Part shown: piece by piece, positions 33,648 to 43,500 of the stretch
Layout of the letters: each line of letters opens with the position of its first letter
How positions within the stretch are numbered: the stretch's first letter is position 1
DNA from: Lasiodiplodia sp. COLG20
Taxonomy: Eukaryota > Ascomycota > Dothideomycetes > Botryosphaeriales > Botryosphaeriaceae
DNA length: 64,000 bases
Direction: 5' to 3'
Assembly (NCBI GenBank): GCA_009801085.1
Contig: VNWV01000013.1
Coordinates: 248,001-312,000 of the forward strand
Position numbers and translations under genes: made by a program
Notes under the pieces: model-generated
Database searches by the model: none
Told to the model about the DNA's origin: nothing
What the model saw: the letters and a program-made list of their open reading frames with translations, nothing else

Positions 33648-35269
33648 CTAAGATGTCCCACATTCTTTAGCCGTTTGTATTCTCGGCAAGATCTCCGCTG
33701 GAGCTCCATCAAAAATACAGGCTATCTCCTCCAAAGAATGACCACGTGTTTCTGGATAAAAGAAAAAGCATGTCAATCCGATAAAAACTAAAAGAACGGC
33801 AAAAACAATGTAATACCTCCACTTGATATGTTCTAGAGCAATTGGATTAACAAATGTGTTGAAGAATATGGCCAATTGCGTTGTCGTTGCAGTAACTGTT
33901 AGGCCACGAGTGCGGAGGGTGTAATTCCAAATCTCGCATGGATAAGCAAATAGCAGCGGCGTGAAACCGATGTCGTAAGCTGCATAGTATATAAACAGCA
34001 TGGGTACGACTGCAATTCCAGTCGCCGGATCGCCGGTGGTGTCGTAAGAGCCAGCAAGGGCGGAGATGATGATGTAGCTGACCAGCATTCCTCCGCAAGA
34101 GGTGAGAAAAAGAACGCGCCGGCCGATTTTATCCACCATAAATGCTGCACCGACAGCAAAGAGTAAATTCCAGACCTGGATACATCCATTGATGAGGGTC
34201 TGCTCCTTGACACCAGATACTCCAGCGGTGTCCAGAACGGCGGAAAGATAGTATGACACGTTGCCGACGCCATTCCATTGGGCGAAGATTCCTAGACTAA
34301 CGGAGATGAGAAGGCGATGTCTATTCCCTTTCGTTTTGATCATGGAAGTGTAGCTTGTACCGTGGATGGTGTCAGACTCGAGTGCTATAGCTCTCTGGAC
34401 TTCAACCAGCTCGAAATCAACGAGTGCCGCACTTTCATCGCCCTGTGCGTGGTACTTGACGAAGAATTCTCTTGCCTCGATGGCACGGCCTTGAGAGACG
34501 AGCCATCGCGGGGACTCTGGGCAGAGGAGATAACCGATTAACCCAAGGCAAGGAAGGCAGGCCTGCATTAGAGACGGGACGCGCCAAGACCACGATCCAG
34601 TCATTTCTCGAGTCCAGAATATGGTCCACGCGGCCAATATTGAGCCTGTAGTAAGCTAGTTAACACTTTTGGTTTGCTGTTTAGCGGTGTGTGTGTGCGT
34701 GTTTTGAAAACGGGGGCTAGGGGTTTGTTTCGATAGTACTCACCAACATACCAGCCACAATTAAATATAGAAGTAAGTACGCCACGCTGTGTTGGGAAGG
34801 CTGTCTCTGCGATGAGCAGAGGCGTGGTCACGGTGTACCAAGCGCTTACGCAACCAATGAAAAATCTTCCGAGAACGAACATGGTGGCGTCTTGAGCGCT
34901 TGTTTGCAGACCAGTTCCTAGGGCAAGAAAGACGTATCCCACGGCAATGCACGGCTTTCTTCCGAAGCGATTTCCGGCCCAGGCGACTATTGGAAATTGT
35001 AAGATGGAGCCAATTGACTGGACAGCATTGATGAAACCCAACCAAGCACCAGTAGGATGGTCCATGAATTGCTGCCATTGGTCAAGGGCCATGAGACCAT
35101 TCATGAGAGAGCCGTCGTACCCATTTGCGGAAGAGAACAGGACTAAGCAAAGAAGACAGAAGTTGAGTCTAATTAGTGTAGGTTTGTAATGCCATGGCTC
35201 AGAATCATGAGGGAGAACAGCAGCGAGATTCTGCCCAACTTCCTTTGCAGTTGTCTTCGATGGAGCCAT
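33648..35269 (-). CDS. MFS sugar porter, two exons
   Basis: Exon 1 is 35269-34744 and exon 2 is 34645-33648, with a 98-bp intron. The product is 507 residues with about 12 membrane segments. Family marks are NRFGRKP after helix 2, GRFFIGCVSAWYTVTTPLLIAE in helix 4, PESPRWLVSQGR before the central loop, VDKIGRR after helix 8 and FYPETRGHSLEEI at the end. These define the sugar porter family, near the lactose-permease-like fungal branch. Helix 7 carries AQWNGVGNVSYYL where many members have QxSGxxxxxYY. It would import a sugar or glycoside by proton symport at the plasma membrane. A Zn2Cys6 regulator and a Gfo/Idh dehydrogenase follow, suggesting one use pathway. The start is ATG 35269. Confidence 0.92.
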
Positions 35270-35649
35270 GATAAGTTTCGTGGGCGTGAAAATGATACAA
35301 AACAAGTCGAAGTCATTCAGGAGGAACGACAGTTGTTCAAGCTACGCAGTTCTATTATGTCGCGGTGATTTATAAACCTAGCTGCCTGCTAAAGATGAAA
35401 GTATGCAACCATTACTCAAGGCTTTATTCACTAGCACAGTTACGGGTATGTGTGCCACTGCGAGGAGTGGCCGATACGCGCTAGCACTCTGGCCAATTGC
35501 TTATTGGCTCTTTTCCTGCCTTAGAATAGAGACAGCCAAGCTCTGGTCGTTACGGGGAGTCTCGGAAGGATCGGCGTTGAAAGGCCTCGGAGCATTTTCC
35601 ATTAATGATCGTCCTCGCGTACCGACAAATGCATTCTACCTTCGGCAGA
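35270..35649. other. promoter side of the sugar porter gene
   Basis: Contains nothing I can name beyond the expected upstream region. A possible reading frame follows at 35650. Confidence 0.35.
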
Positions 35650-35916
35650 TCAATCGGTATATTGACAAAACTTATGCGGGGTTTCGCTAAGCTCCAAGAG
35701 TTGGATTACATCGCTTGGTGGTATGTCCCTGGTAAGTGACGACCATTTCGCCGGCACGACAGGGCACGATGTAACCTCCTGATGTCTATCACAGTACTTC
35801 ATGGCTTCCTGGACGGAAGGATCTAGGCGCTTCCGCATCTGCGTCGCGCTGAAGTTAACCGCGCCATGGTAGGAGTATTCCAGCGCCCAGTCTTGCTGCA
35901 CAGTCTTCCAGTTCAC
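35650..35916 (-). CDS. unidentified small ORF
   Basis: An 88-residue frame (open for about 15 more codons upstream, to near 35970) with well-mixed composition: WKTVQQDWALEYSYHGAVNF, ATQMRKRLDP, DIPPSDVIQLLELSETP. It looks more like coding than chance sequence, yet I do not recognise the family and its supposed start is not convincing. It may be one exon of a small gene, or a fragment. Confidence 0.25.
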   Translation of the reverse strand: MNWKTVQQDWALEYSYHGAVNFSATQMRKRLDPSVQEAMKYCDRHQEVTSCPVVPAKWSSLTRDIPPSDVIQLLELSETPHKFCQYTD

Positions 35917-36046
35917 GATTGCGTCCGCGTCGCTTTGAAAGGGTTGTCTGCTGAACAGTAGTACTGATCAAGTATTGTATATACTGTATGTAATCCACAC
36001 CAAAAAGAAAAAAGAGGTAACAGGGAGAAACCGATCAGCTGTGTGA

Positions 36047-38250
36047 CTACAAGATGCTTTGCCATATATCTCGAAATATGACCCATCCCACGTGTAGATC
36101 TGGGGCTTCGTTCCCCCAGTATTGAAGAAATGCAAGAATACCCTGCAAGCTGTTTTGCCATCCGAGAGGCATTTCAATATGCCCGCTCTTCAATACAGCT
36201 AGAATGACGAAGCCGGTAGAAAGTAAAGATCTTCCAGCGAGGTATGTCCCGTGATGGCGATGTTTTAATGTCGACACAGATGCGTGGCGGAGGAAGCAGC
36301 GTATACCTATATCCACGATTCGCTGAAAGTTTTGATTTTGAAGAGAGTTCGGATGGTGTATAGCGATGAAGAGGAACGGTCTGTATATGAACATCAGTAG
36401 ATGAAGTTCTCGAGATTTGATCATAAAAGGCAATTCCTCCTGCTCTGTTTGAAGAGGTTTGCAAATCATATGCTCCGCCACCTGGGTAATCCTAAAAGAT
36501 GATTAGCACAGACCAGACATAGATGAACGCTTCTGCCTACCATTGATTCACTTGAACCTCTAACTCGTGCGCTATGTTGACCATATTATCGAGATCAGTT
36601 GATAGCCATGCTTCTTGATCGACGCTGTAGAACACGTTGAGGATACGGTTTGCTATACGTCGACCAGAGATTTCAGCCAAAAAATAAAACCAACTTTTCT
36701 CAAGATTTGTGTTGTCTGGGTGGTCCGTGTTGTCTTTCTCCAGACAAGAGGCGGGTGGCATTGGGAAAAGTGGGTAGTTTAGATTTACTAGCCCCGAAGA
36801 CGGTAGCGGAAGGTGTTCTCGGATTTCACTTTTTTCAATATTAATTATTGCCTTGGTGGAGAGCAACAGGACGGATTCACCTAACCGACTTGAGACATGA
36901 CCAGTAGAGTCGGTGCTCCAAAGCTGTAGGAGGTAGCTCTGTTTCAGATAATGTTGATCTCCTCATTCCGTGCATCTGAATAATAGCAGCTGCTTTATTG
37001 AAGGAACTCTAGCGTGATTCTGTCAATTGGTGTGGATGTTCAGGGGGAGTCTTGGTATGTAGCCTACCCATGCTTGTAGAGGTCGCAACGTGTACATCTC
37101 ATAGACACCGGACAGAAAAAAGCATTGCGCCGCAATTAGCGTAGTGTCCAGAAGGCCGACTCTCTTTCGAGAGGTTCTGTAATATAGTTCTGGCCCCGAA
37201 AAGTCTCTCGCATCGTGTTTGCTATCAGCTCCGGTGGATGAAATATCCGAAGCAGTAAAAGAGGTTGGAGTAAACGACGACGATAAGCTGCCTAAAGCGC
37301 AGGCAACTAGCTAAGAGACGTAAATATACGTGAGCAGGAGTAAAATGATATGACAAGAAGAGAATCATTACCAGAAGGCATGATTTTGAACCCCATCCAA
37401 AGCCGTGTTCAGCGACCGCACTTGCCCATTGTTTCAGATCAATCGGGTCAAGCACGGGGTTTTTGACATGTACGTTTTGCAGAAATAGTTGGATGAGGTT
37501 AGGGACCTCTCCTCCACAAATTCTTGGGCTAGAGATGAAATCATTTCCTCTCGTCTGCTCACCACAGATTTCTGTGTCATCATTCCAATATGTGCCATCA
37601 GAAGATCTTGTGGCTGAATCGAACGTAGCTTGATCAAACACGGCGGCGTCCAGAGATTTTGAATCATGTTTGTTGCGAAAGATTGGCCATTCAAGCACAC
37701 GAACGGCTGAGACCGCAGCTGGAGCTGATAACTCCAACAAGTCTTCGTGAGGTGTCGTCTGATCTTCGATGACGTGGGGTTTTGTCGGAAGCGGTTTCAT
37801 GGGCGAGCCTGTGAGCTGAAGCTGATTCGACTGATTTTCGAGCAGTCCGATAGCATAGTTGACTCGGCTCAGTATGGCCAAGCTGGCTGAGTCGAAGCTG
37901 ACCTAATCAGCGTGATAGTTCGGAAATCTCGTCTTCATCACTTACGACGATTGATCGGCGCTCGAGTCTGCATAAGAGCAAGAGCAACCTAGCGTAAGGC
38001 ACGAGCCACAGGTCGGTCTTTGATTATCCTATTTAGTCTTTCTTGCTCTGCAGGTGTAACAAGCCACTAAAGCGCGTCGCCGAGGATACCTGTTCTGGAC
38101 ATTTGCATTGCTGCGCAGTTGATCGTCGCCATCGTCCTTTCTGGTACAGTCGGAAGATAGCCTTCTTTTTCTGGAATCGGATAAGACATCTGGGCATTGT
38201 AACGAACCAGTGAAATTCGACGGAGGTTGAGGAGTCCGTGTTGGCGGCAT
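36047..38250 (-). pseudogene. Zn2Cys6 transcription factor with a stop at the third zinc ligand
   Basis: Exons are 38250-37946, 37897-37372, 37310-37068, 37008-36881, 36828-36541 and 36491-36047. Together they form 645 codons that stay in frame throughout. The zinc cluster is C64-x2-C67-x6-[stop 74]-x6-C81-x2-C84-x6-C91: the third Cys codon is TAG (38029-38031). The remaining ligands and the downstream text (TCGSCLTLGCSC) are perfect. The middle region shows LLLVACALGSL, AAQCFFLSGVYEMYTLRPLQAW, YWSCLKS, HLPLPSSGL and WFYFLAEISGRRIANRI, the fungal-specific transcription factor domain. It probably once controlled the sugar porter and the dehydrogenase on its two sides. Turning Cys TGY into TAG needs two base changes, so an assembly or sequencing error should also be considered. 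Confidence 0.85.
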
Positions 38251-38400
38251 GAATGGCAATCAAGCAAACGGCGGGGTCGAGTCACGATTCTAGAACATAA
38301 GCCAACCATAGAGGTAGACTAAGAGGGTTGACCCTGTCTCGAGATGTCCTGCTTCCAGAACCAAGCAGCCGTCGACGATCTGGAAAGGATTGAAAGGGGG

Positions 38401-38565
38401 CGGGGAGTCTCGGCCATGGAGACAGTGGGATGAATGGCTGGGGAGTTTCGGCAATAAAGGCAGAAAATTGCGGGGTCGGGGAGTCTCGGCTATGCAGGCA
38501 TTGAGATGAAGGGCTGCGGAGGTTCGGCGAAGAGGGCAGTAAAATGTGGGGTCGGGGAGTTTCGG
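38401..38565. promoter_or_regulatory. five-copy 38-bp tandem array of CGG-N7-CGG sites
   Basis: Five repeats of about 38 bp lie in the divergent promoter between the Zn2Cys6 gene and the Gfo/Idh gene. Each starts with a CGG pair: CGGGGAGTCTCGG (38401), TGGGGAGTTTCGG (38439), CGGGGAGTCTCGG (38477), CGGAGGTTCGG (38517) and CGGGGAGTTTCGG (38553). CGG direct or inverted pairs with fixed spacing are the usual binding sites of Zn2Cys6 proteins. The alternate units (1, 3, 5 and 2, 4) resemble each other more in their spacer parts, which points to duplication of a 76-bp pair. Confidence 0.6.
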
Positions 38566-38844
38566 CTATGCAGACAGCGGCGGGCCAAAGAACGATTTCA
38601 GCAATGAGATGGAGAGTTGACTGCATCTTGGCTCCACCTGTGTGCACACTGTTTCATTGCTTTATCACAGACTCCTATTACAAGACTCGGGCGAGGCGAC
38701 AATGATATCACATATGTAGATGTACAGATACGAACATAAAAACCACCTCTTGCTTTTAGAAAGCTTTCCTTTCCGTTGCACCTCGTCAACTTTTTCTTCC
38801 AACTCATCATCTTGATTTTCAATTCAATTGCGCATGAACGTATC

Positions 38845-39942
38845 ATGGTGAAGCAACTGCGCGTGGGCATTGTTGGATGTGGCGAGGTTGCACAAGTTGT
38901 TCACATTCCGACTTTGAACTACCTATCCTCTCTCTTCACGGTTACCTACCTCTGCGACGTTTCACGACAAGCATTGCAATTTTGCCGCAGCAGAATATGC
39001 GGGGTCCATTGCGTCAACACAACCACCTCAGTCAATGAGCTTTGTAGCTCCGAAGACGTTGACGTCGTTATCATCTGTAACCCGGACGCCTTTCACGTCC
39101 CCCACGCGATCCTCGCCCTGGAGAACAACAAACATGTCCTGGTTGAGAAGCCCTTGGCTTTAAGCTACAGCGATATCGACGCCTTGGAAGAAGCTGAGAT
39201 GAAGTCTCGAGGCACTGTCTTCGTCGGTTACATGCGTCGTTATGCAGCAGCATTTCTAGACGCCGTCAAAGAAGTAGGCGGAATGGACCACATCCAATAC
39301 GTCCGCGTGCGGGACATAATTGGACCCAATTCCTCCTTTGTCGACCAGTCCGGTATCTACCCGCAACGCTTCTCCGATGTCTCCGAGGATGAGTCCAACA
39401 AGCTGAGCGATGTTACCAGCGCTGTGTTGGAAAAGGCCATAAAGCAGGATTGTGGGGTCAATGTTACACCATCCACCAAGCGGATGATGCGAGCATTGTG
39501 TGGGCTCGGAACACATGACTTTTCCGCGATGAGGGAGCTCATCGGGATGCCTGAAGAGGTCGTGGGGGTATGTGCAGATTTCTCCATCTGGTCTGTCATC
39601 TTCCGGTTTGAAGGGTTCGCAGTCACGTACGAATCTGGCTTCAATGGGGTCCCTGTGTTCGACGCGCACATTGAAATTTACTCAAAGGACAAGATCGTTC
39701 GTATCAACTACGATACACCGTACATCAAGGGTTTGCCGACTACTTTAACGGTGAGGGAGAGGGTTGGCGTCAACAGCTACCAGGAGAGAGTGTTACGCAC
39801 CACATATGAGGATCCTTATACCAAAGAGTTGATGGAATGGCACAACTGCGTTACTTCCGCAAATCGACCCAAGACATCCATTGAAGATGCTCGCAAGGAT
39901 TTGAAGATCATTGAAATGATCATGAAGGCTGGGTTTTCCTAA
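38845..39942 (+). CDS. Gfo/Idh/MocA-family oxidoreductase
   Basis: This is an intronless gene of 365 residues from ATG 38845; the frame above it starts with TTG. The N-terminus LRVGIVGCGEVAQVVHIP is the Rossmann NAD(P) loop, with GxGxxA at 11-16. DVDVVIICNPDAFHVPHAI and HVLVEKPLAL (EKP at 101-103) are the family signature. The C-terminal domain has GTHDFSAMRELIGMP, where the His-Asp lies in the usual substrate site. These enzymes oxidise or reduce sugars, inositols or their acids. With the MFS sugar porter and the Zn2Cys6 regulator it would form a small catabolic cluster. It is transcribed away from the regulator across the CGG array. Confidence 0.92.
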   Translation: MVKQLRVGIVGCGEVAQVVHIPTLNYLSSLFTVTYLCDVSRQALQFCRSRICGVHCVNTTTSVNELCSSEDVDVVIICNPDAFHVPHAILALENNKHVLVEKPLALSYSDIDALEEAEMKSRGTVFVGYMRRYAAAFLDAVKEVGGMDHIQYVRVRDIIGPNSSFVDQSGIYPQRFSDVSEDESNKLSDVTSAVLEKAIKQDCGVNVTPSTKRMMRALCGLGTHDFSAMRELIGMPEEVVGVCADFSIWSVIFRFEGFAVTYESGFNGVPVFDAHIEIYSKDKIVRINYDTPYIKGLPTTLTVRERVGVNSYQERVLRTTYEDPYTKELMEWHNCVTSANRPKTSIEDARKDLKIIEMIMKAGFS

Positions 39943-40370
39943 TTTCAGCGGCATCAACATCTTCTTGACATCTTATCCGGAGGCTTGAATCAATAGTGAA
40001 GCGTCGACTTTTATAGTGGAATCTGAGAGACTATTGAGTGATCTAATACAGTCGAGTAATTATACCGTACCTCTAAGAATCTTCTTTGTAATGATGGAAC
40101 TTGGTCATGTGAGCCTCAAAATAAGAACCCAGTCCACGAAGTTGATGACCAATTTCTGATTGTTCTGCCAGCTAACGAGCGGCGTTGACTATATAGGTGG
40201 TTTGGCTGACTTCTGTGGGAAAACCTGCCCCTAAAGGGGCTGAGTCTTTTGAATGAGATAGCCAGATTACTCTAACAACTGAGGAGAAGACGGATTTGCC
40301 CGGTTTCCCTATTCTGTCACTTTGGTGATCTTCCAAGATTCATCCTCCTATATACGCTCAAGCCGGATGG
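39943..40370. other. intergenic, no clear gene
   Basis: 3' flank of the Gfo/Idh gene, AT-rich, leading into the debris zone at 40371-40805. Nothing recognised. Confidence 0.4.
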
Positions 40371-40560
40371 TACAGATCGATGGAGTGGAATTCGCTTAGG
40401 TCGTGGGTATGTATATGATGAGAGAAAGTATTTGCTATCTATAAAATACCAGCTAACCGCTCCGTAACCGCGATCATACCCTGCGGCCTTTCTACTAACA
40501 GCTCGACTGCGTTTCCTACGACGGCCCATTTATTATGCGGCGCCTGGCTAGTAAGCTACC
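40371..40560 (-). repeat. second copy of the 3' end of the gene at 46555-48147
   Basis: Matches 46480-46680, the coding end and 3' flank of the unknown gene, more weakly than the copy at 32874. Shared strings include ATACCAGCTAACCGCTC, GCGGCCTTTC and GGCGCCTGGC. Many differences are C to T or G to A. It extends about 30 bp further into the coding part than the copy at 32874. Confidence 0.7.
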
Positions 40561-40589
40561 TTGACACTTTAACATCTATATCTACTTTT

Positions 40590-40805
40590 ATAAGCAATAT
40601 AGCTCCCGATCCATTTCGACGGCATCGTCGCCGCCATCGAAGAACTTGACGGACCAGACAGTAAAAAACGAAACAGTAGCTCGAAAGCGCCCATCAGTCT
40701 CGAAATCCCGCGTGATGTATACGCCATGGCTTGCTCTTTCATGTCCACCGAAAGCGCAAACACAGACGCTCCCACTAAACAATCATTTATCCAATGACGG
40801 TAGTA
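40590..40805 (-). pseudogene. chimeric HET gene fragment with a 1.6-kb internal deletion
   Basis: The minus strand first matches a piece of exon 1 of HET gene C (32420-32462: WIKDYL..SSVFV becomes WINDCL..ASVFA). It then jumps to a piece of exon 2 (30655-30845: HAVHITRDSETNECFRA becomes HGVYITRDFETDGRFRA, and VKFFD..GGDDAAEMDR becomes VKFFDGGDDAVEMDR). The middle of the gene is missing. Identity is about 75-80 percent by eye in the second block. The frame is broken. It lies 30 bp from the repeat copy of another gene end, so this is a junk-joined region. Confidence 0.8.
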
Positions 40806-40873
40806 AGACAAGGTAAAGATATCATTATTCTATTGCGAGTTCATGATATTATTTACTTTCGCGATCGCTTCCC

Positions 40874-42752
40874 TCATGCAGACATGGAGTCTATGATTTT
40901 GAGGTATTCGTCTACAGTTGGTTAGAATAGGGCAAACTCGTAAAGCTTAGAGATTGACAATGAGAGGTCTTACTGGCAGAATTCCATCTCGCGCCGATAA
41001 TCTGAAGAACTTCCCTCAACTGGGCAAGCTTCCCGAAATTCTCACTTGCTCTTGTCTCGATAGCAAGCCATGAAAAGGTTGCTGCTGACTGATACAAACA
41101 GTCCACTAGAAAAGGACTAACGTTCATTACCCCTTGTTGCACTGCACCTTCTTTAATCCACGTCGCCAGGTGCAAAACGGCGTTTGAGACCTCAGGAACT
41201 CGCGCCATGGCCGTGCTATGCAGCTCGAGTTGTTCTGGACTGCTGATCTCCTCGTTGGTCATTGACTCGGCGCAAACATATCTTTCGTGAAGGCTTAGTT
41301 GAGCACTGTAGCTTAGACCTAGCGCTGTTAGAAGCAACATCTTTGAATATGGTGTGGTGCTTCGCCGCTGGACGACTTCGTTAAGCTCATGCGCAAGCGC
41401 ATCTGAAAGAGATTCGACGGTCCTCCGAAGTTGAACAGCCTCGCCGTAACGGAAGGTTAGGTCGATGTTTTTATCGTCGACATGATGGAGCACGCGAGAG
41501 AGAACATGTACTGTCTGACATATTCTAGCAAAAGGAGAAGTGCGGATGGTAGCGCTGGCTGAGAGAGCGATAGGTCGCACGACGGCCATTTCCTAGACGT
41601 TTTACTCAGCCAGAGTTGGGCAGATTCAGTCCTCGAATAGCTTACTCCCCGGTCCCAGCACTCATCGTCCTGTGGAAGCAAATCATCCCCCTGGATGGGG
41701 CACGCAAGCGGATGTGCTCTGCTCCCCAGGTTCACGTACATTTCGAGGATTACGACAGCCCACCACACGCGACGTCTCTCCTCCAACTCGACCGAAGTTG
41801 CTATGAAAGTAATTCTCAGAACCAAAATCCGCTTATAATCATCGAAGAGCATACCTGGTCGTGGCAGCATTTGTGTGCAGGACTGCTGGTCGTGCAAGCC
41901 CATGCTGATTCCCACTCTTGCGCAGTGTCCAACCGTGATATATGCAGCAGGATACATGGCGTGAGCAACTTCGTATATTGCTATAAGCACCAGGGCCTGT
42001 AAGAGGCGGAGAGAGTAAACATTCTGTCCTTCCACATAAGCATATAGGGCCTTGCAGGACGCGTATAGTCTGGTAGCAGGAATAGGAGAGGAATGCGTAG
42101 GTTGCTGAAACAGCTGCATGCATTCAGTGAGCAGCTTCGTGTCCAGGGAAAGAGATTCTCTGCAGTTTGTGAGCCATTGTTGAGCTCTGATTTTGGAAAC
42201 TGGCAAATTTGCTGTTAACTATCGCCCGGGAAGTTCATTTGAGGGCTTATAGGACCCACCTATTGGGAAATAAGCATGAAAGCTGCCAAAGTGAGCCGCT
42301 AGAACTGCAGCCACATCCTTTTCTTCCTCCAGCACATCTGCAAGGGAATGTGGCACTTCCACGTGTGGCGGAACGATGGTATGGCCGCTACGCTGAAAAG
42401 CTTCCGAATCCAGGAAGAAGGCAGCGGGGAAAGCATTATGCAATTGAGGAGCTGACTCATCCGAAGAGGAAGAGAGCGGGTCGTGCGTCCAGCTCGGCAC
42501 AGTCAACGTGGTGCTAGAGTTGGGGCTGGATTGCACCTCGGCAAGGCGGTGCTCTAGTTCGGCAACCTGGTTTCGGAGGTAGGTAAGCTCGTCTTGGACT
42601 GATCGAGGCGTTAGGCTCTCGCTGTATTCGCACGCTTTACCAAGCCGACGGCAAAGTAGACACGCCGGCAACTCTCTCGTACACCTGCGCCTTTGCTTAC
42701 GGCACGAGGAGCAAGCCAGCGAGGCAAGCCCTGCAAAGGATCCACTAGGCAT
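40874..42752 (-). CDS. Zn2Cys6 fungal-specific transcription factor, intact
   Basis: Exons are 42752-42260, 42211-41646, 41592-40974 and a tiny last exon 40911-40874. The product is 571 residues. The zinc cluster near the N-terminus is C14-x2-C17-x6-C24-x6-C31-x2-C34-x6-C41 (CSSCRKQRRRCTRELPACLL onward). A coiled-coil-like linker follows (DELTYLRNQVAELEHRLAE). The middle homology region has QALVLIAIYEVAHAMYPAAYI, GHCARVGISMGLHD and EERRRVWWAVVILEMYVNLG, as in the fungal_trans domain family. It would be a nuclear regulator. The neighbouring SDR on the same strand could be its target, and palindromic CCCG/CGGG sites lie in its own promoter. Confidence 0.9.
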
Positions 42753-43500
42753 GAGTCCGAATAGACAGCGTAGTTTACGAATTGGATGCAGGCGGATGTA
42801 ACGAGGATGGTGAGAAGGGACACGTGTTGAAATGGCCCAAGGGACGGATGCAGCAGTCCATAAAGCATTGCGGGCGGATATGCGCCCTTCGGCTCCGGCG
42901 AGTCGACCTGAGAAACAGCGTAATCTGATTGGATACCAGGCTGTGCTAGTGGGACAATCGCCATCGCAGAAACGTCATAGCGGGCGGGCGCAAGTCCGCC
43001 CGCACTACCATCTGACAAGCGGGTGCCCCACCTACGTAGCCCAGCTCAGTGCACCCCACCACTATTACAAACCCAAGGGCTAGGCTAGAATCCCGCACCG
43101 GAAGAGACGCTGCAGGCGTCAAGTAGCCTCACTGGCTCACCAACAGGCAGCAGCGAAATCCCGCACGGGAAATCACGGACACGGCAGTCCCAGAAGGACA
43201 GGGAATCCCCGACGGGAAAAGAAGCCACCGAGCCGGCGCCGAAGTACTAGGCGGATTATCCTCCTGAGTCAGCAACAAAAGGTCGGAAGCTGAAAAGTGG
43301 ACACAGGAGGGGAACAGACTCGGAAAGTGGCAATGCAAAGGCCATCAAGGAGAGGAAAATTCGAGTTTCAAATTTGATAAAGTGACATACGAATGAATGT
43401 GGTGGGTCTGTCTGAGAAGGGACGCAACGGAGATGGGAGAGGCACCCATGATTCCGTAACCTTTGCAAATAAGCTCAAAACTAAATACATGAATCTGACC
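42753..43500. other. promoter region with GC palindromes
   Basis: The promoter of the Zn2Cys6 gene and the 3' flank of the SDR gene. It contains the palindromic sites at 43091-43217 and an exact GC-rich stem, GCGGGCGG and CCGCCCGC with an 8-base loop, at 42980-43003. No gene supported. Confidence 0.5.
43091..43217. promoter_or_regulatory. three TCCCG-NN-CGGGA-like palindromes
   Basis: TCCCGCACCGGA (43091-43102), TCCCGCACGGGA (43159-43170) and TCCCCGACGGGA (43206-43217) lie about 340-465 bp upstream of the Zn2Cys6 gene start. Paired CCG/CGG half-sites in inverted order suit a dimeric zinc-cluster protein. Autoregulation is a reasonable guess, without proof. Confidence 0.45.

Noticed and set aside
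38401..38565. CRISPR-like array
   Set aside because: A eukaryotic genome, units without spacers of equal length between exact repeats, and a promoter position fit a tandem operator array better.
38282..38647. 121-residue minus-strand ORF over the 38-bp array
   Set aside because: Its repeats come only from the tandem DNA repeat; it has no family signature and lies in a divergent promoter.
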